DNA of 64,000 bases, from assembly GCF_019656455.1 (NCBI RefSeq), contig NZ_BPMK01000008.1, forward strand, positions 1 to 64,000, written 5' to 3'. Source of the DNA: Noviherbaspirillum aridicola (GTDB lineage: Bacteria > Pseudomonadota > Gammaproteobacteria > Burkholderiales > Burkholderiaceae_D). Under the pieces are notes generated by a model. That model did no database searches. It was not told the origin of the DNA and was given only the letters and a program-made list of their open reading frames with translations. The position numbers and the translations under genes are program-made. Position 1 is the first letter of the stretch, and the number at the start of each line of letters is the position of its first letter. Below are positions 61,826-64,000 of the stretch, piece after piece.

Positions 61826-61851
61826 GAAAAAGGCGCACCGGAGTGCGCCTT
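61826..61851 (-). terminator. Intrinsic terminator of rho
   Basis: AAGGCGCAC (61830-61838) and GTGCGCCTT (61843-61851) form a 9-bp stem with a CGGA loop; on the minus strand a T-run follows. It lies 20 bp after the rho stop. Confidence 0.88.
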
Positions 61852-61871
61852 GTGCCTGGGGTCGGGCGGAA

Positions 61872-63137
61872 TCAGCTGCCGCCGCGGCGCATCATCTCGA
61901 AGAATTCGGCGTTGGTCTTGGTCGCCTTCATCTTGTCGAGGATGAATTCCATCGCCTCGATCTCGTCCATGCCGTACAGCAGCTTGCGCAGGATCCAGAT
62001 CTTTTGCAGCTGGTCGGGCTTGATCAGCAGTTCTTCGCGGCGGGTGCCGGACTTGTTCAGGTTGATCGCCGGGTAGACGCGCTTCTCGGCCAGGCGGCGC
62101 TCGAGATGCACTTCCATGTTGCCGGTACCCTTGAATTCTTCATAGATCACGTCGTCCATGCGGCTGCCGGTCTCGATCAGCGCGGTGGCGATGATGGTCA
62201 GCGAGCCGCCTTCCTCGACATTGCGGGCGGCGCCGAAGAAGCGCTTCGGGCGCTGCAGCGCGTTGGCGTCCACGCCGCCGGTCAGCACCTTGCCGGAGGC
62301 CGGGATCACGGTGTTGTAGGCGCGTGCCAGACGGGTGATGGAGTCGAGCAGGATCACCACGTCGCGCTTCATCTCGACCAGGCGCTTGGCCTTTTCCAGC
62401 ACCATTTCGGCGACCTGCACGTGGCGGGTGGCCGGTTCGTCGAAGGTGGAGGCGACCACTTCGCCGCGCACCGAGCGCTGCATCTCGGTCACTTCCTCGG
62501 GACGCTCGTCGATCAGCAGCACGATCAGGGTGGTGTCGGGATGGTTGGTCGTGATCGAGTGCGCGATATGCTGCAGCATCACGGTCTTGCCCGACTTCGG
62601 CGATGCCACCAGCAGGCCGCGCTGGCCCTTGCCGATCGGGGCGATCATGTCGACGATGCGGCCGGTGATGTTTTCCTCGCCGCGCATCTCGCGCTCCAGG
62701 TGCAGCAGCTTGTTCGGATGCAGCGGGGTCAGGTTCTCGAACAGGATGCGGTGCTTGGATGCCTCCGGCGGCTCGCCGTTGACCTTGTCCACCTTCACCA
62801 GTGCAAAGTAGCGCTCGCCGTCCTTCGGGGTGCGGACTTCGCCTTCGATCGAATCGCCGGTGTGGAGGTTGAAGCGGCGGATCTGGGAGGGCGAGATATA
62901 GATGTCGTCGGTCGATGCCATGTAGCTGGCGTCGGGCGAGCGCAGGAAGCCGAATCCGTCGGGCAGGACTTCCAGGGCGCCGTCGCCGAAGATCTGCTCG
63001 CCGGCCTTGGCGCGCTTCTTCAGGATCGCGAACATCAGTTCCTGCTTGCGCAGGCGTGCGGCGTTTTCGATTTCAAGACTGATCGCCATGTCCAGCAGGG
63101 CCGAGACGTGGAGCTGCTTGAGTTCAGATAGATGCAT
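61872..63137 (-). CDS. rho: Transcription termination factor Rho
   Basis: The 421-aa hexameric helicase has an N-terminal RNA-binding domain ([25 protein letters not shown] region), Walker A SPKSGKT and Walker [17 protein letters not shown]. It is full length for Rho. ATG at 63137 begins [15 protein letters not shown], the standard N-terminus. It follows trxA with a 112-bp gap containing a terminator-like hairpin, the common trxA-rho order. Confidence 0.98.
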   Translation of the reverse strand: MHLSELKQLHVSALLDMAISLEIENAARLRKQELMFAILKKRAKAGEQIFGDGALEVLPDGFGFLRSPDASYMASTDDIYISPSQIRRFNLHTGDSIEGEVRTPKDGERYFALVKVDKVNGEPPEASKHRILFENLTPLHPNKLLHLEREMRGEENITGRIVDMIAPIGKGQRGLLVASPKSGKTVMLQHIAHSITTNHPDTTLIVLLIDERPEEVTEMQRSVRGEVVASTFDEPATRHVQVAEMVLEKAKRLVEMKRDVVILLDSITRLARAYNTVIPASGKVLTGGVDANALQRPKRFFGAARNVEEGGSLTIIATALIETGSRMDDVIYEEFKGTGNMEVHLERRLAEKRVYPAINLNKSGTRREELLIKPDQLQKIWILRKLLYGMDEIEAMEFILDKMKATKTNAEFFEMMRRGGS

Positions 63138-63210
63138 AGTGAATGTGGACCCGGGACGGGTAAGTAAAGGTGGGGGAGGGAACTGCGCGGAAAGAATCAG
63201 TAAGGGATGC

Positions 63211-63238
63211 AAAAGCGGCGGTACGAGTGCACCGCCGC
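63211..63238 (-). terminator. Terminator-like hairpin between trxA and rho
   Basis: GCGGCGGT (63215-63222) and ACCGCCGC (63231-63238) form an 8-bp stem with an 8-nt loop; on the minus strand TTTT follows. It lies 12 bp after the trxA stop and could terminate trxA or attenuate readthrough into rho. Confidence 0.75.
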
Positions 63239-63249
63239 GCGAACAAATA

Positions 63250-63576
63250 TCAGATGTTGCTGTCGATGAAGGCGGTCAGCTGGCCCTTGGCCATCGCGCC
63301 GACCTTCTGCGCTGCCGGCACGCCGTTCTTGAAAAGAATCAGGGTCGGGATGCCGCGGATGCCGAATTTTGCCGGTACCTGCTGGTTGGCGTCAACATCC
63401 ATCTTGGCGATTTGCAGCTTGCCGTCATATTCCTTTGCCACTTCTTCAAGGATCGGGGCAATCATCTTGCAAGGACCGCACCATTCGGCCCAGAAGTCGA
63501 CCAGAACAGGCTTGTCGGATTTCAGCACGTCCGTGTCGAACGATGCGTCGGTAATGTACTTGATGTTTTCGCTCAT
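63250..63576 (-). CDS. trxA: Thioredoxin 1
   Basis: The 108-aa protein has the redox motif WCGPCK (Cys33, Cys36) in [14 protein letters not shown] and the cis-Pro segment [13 protein letters not shown]. It is a cytosolic disulphide reductase. The length and sequence are typical for E. coli-type TrxA. Its leader holds an inverted repeat. Confidence 0.98.
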   Translation of the reverse strand: MSENIKYITDASFDTDVLKSDKPVLVDFWAEWCGPCKMIAPILEEVAKEYDGKLQIAKMDVDANQQVPAKFGIRGIPTLILFKNGVPAAQKVGAMAKGQLTAFIDSNI

Positions 63577-63894
63577 GGTTTCCCCGGAAGGAGTTCAAAG
63601 ATGTCAGTCAGCGCCTGCGTGCACTTGCGCAATCCCCGCAATTGTGTCCGGGATTGCAAGAGGCAAGTGGAGTCGTCGTGCTTGGTTTCAAGGCCGCTGA
63701 TGGAGCCTGCATGACGGGGTGCGGCGGGAAGTTGGTAAATCATAACCGATTTTTTCCAAAAGTGTGGCCGGGAGCGCGATGGCGGCCTGTCGGCCCGCGG
63801 GGAGCGGCCTCGACCTCGCGCAAATACCCGCATCGCCGTCCGGCACTACAATGATCCGCTGCCCTCACCCCTGTTTTCGCCTCCCGCCGTCTCC
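63577..63894. other. Intergenic region with trxA leader hairpin
   Basis: This 318-bp divergent spacer holds no supported gene. GCAATCCC (63629-63636) and GGGATTGC (63650-63657) form an 8-bp inverted repeat with a 13-nt loop that would lie in the trxA leader. A TATGAT hexamer on the minus strand near 63733-63738 could be a trxA -10 box; a matching -35 is not clear. Confidence 0.55.
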
Positions 63895-64000
63895 ATGTCG
63901 AACGACCCGATCCTGATCGCACCCGGCCCCGGCTTCTGGCCGCGGGTCGCGCGCATGCTGCTCGACGCGCCGGCGCTCGCGTGCGGCCGGCGCGACGGCT
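63895..64000 (+). CDS. Unidentified gene, N-terminal part
   Basis: An open frame from ATG at 63895 runs to the window end, giving 35 codons that begin MSNDPILIAPGPGFWPRVAR. Codon use is like the neighbours, and it runs divergently from trxA. The visible stretch is too short to name. In related genomes a nuclease- or helicase-like gene often sits here, but that is from memory and unproven. Confidence 0.5.
   Translation, partial: MSNDPILIAPGPGFWPRVARMLLDAPALACGRRDG

Overview
The window is about 64 kb of GC-rich chromosome. Gene content and order (groES-groEL under a CIRCE element, rho next to trxA, pgpA-thiL, a type 2 pyrF, a MaeB-type malic enzyme fused to a phosphotransacetylase-like domain, Ohr/OhrR) point to a betaproteobacterium of the order Burkholderiales. 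An Oxalobacteraceae-like genome is my best guess, but it is inferred from gene content only. Genes are packed tightly, with many 4-bp ATGA/GTGA stop-start overlaps. I see no insertion sequence, prophage, rRNA operon or CRISPR array, and one tRNA (Leu, anticodon CAA).

Left part (1-16 kb): the 3' end of a phosphate-binding protein gene; a leftward operon MoxR ATPase - DUF58 - transglutaminase membrane protein - MltB-like transglycosylase; a rightward run of an acetylpolyamine/histone deacetylase-like hydrolase, a circularly permuted GTPase (RbgA/YlqF type) and an ECHDC3-like crotonase; then a rightward five- to six-gene cluster that reads as a zinc-uptake locus (ZnuD-like TonB receptor, DUF2796 protein, ABC ATPase and permease, DUF3299 protein) behind a palindromic candidate operator. 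A two-domain KaiC-like ATPase with its own response regulator follows.

Middle part (16-38.6 kb): groES-groEL with a textbook promoter overlapping a perfect CIRCE; an unrecognised coiled-coil protein; ohr and ohrR with an OhrR-type operator; PBP4 (dacB); a DUF898 - M48 protease pair converging on a LemA - TPM - TPM set; a DMT transporter; pyrF, pncC, pgpA, thiL, maeB; a 133-135 bp tandem repeat; a lipoprotein with two TssQ-like repeats beside a nucleotidyl cyclase with a PEGA domain; a 5'-nucleotidase; tRNA-Leu; and an APC permease.

Right part (38.6-64 kb): the most distinctive feature is a leftward operon of eleven genes (51.2 to 38.6 kb) behind one promoter overlapped by a Fur box. It encodes a TonB receptor, a clavaminate-synthase-like Fe(II)/2-oxoglutarate oxygenase, SbnB-, SbnH- and SbnA-like enzymes (2,3-diaminopropionate route plus a PLP decarboxylase), a MATE exporter, a complete Fe-siderophore ABC importer and an ElaA-type acetyltransferase. 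No NIS synthetase or NRPS is present, so the product cannot be predicted and may be new. After it come an SDR with a lipoprotein signal, an SGNH hydrolase, a WGR-like protein, an Rcp1-type response regulator, a nuclease, a Cys/low-complexity exported protein, a PfkB kinase - MATE - glycosyltransferase operon, a TSUP transporter, zinc-independent ribosomal protein L31, rho and trxA. Two well-formed intrinsic terminators (28.9 kb and 55.6 kb) face rightward with no obvious rightward gene just before them and may mark unannotated RNAs or long antisense 3' ends.
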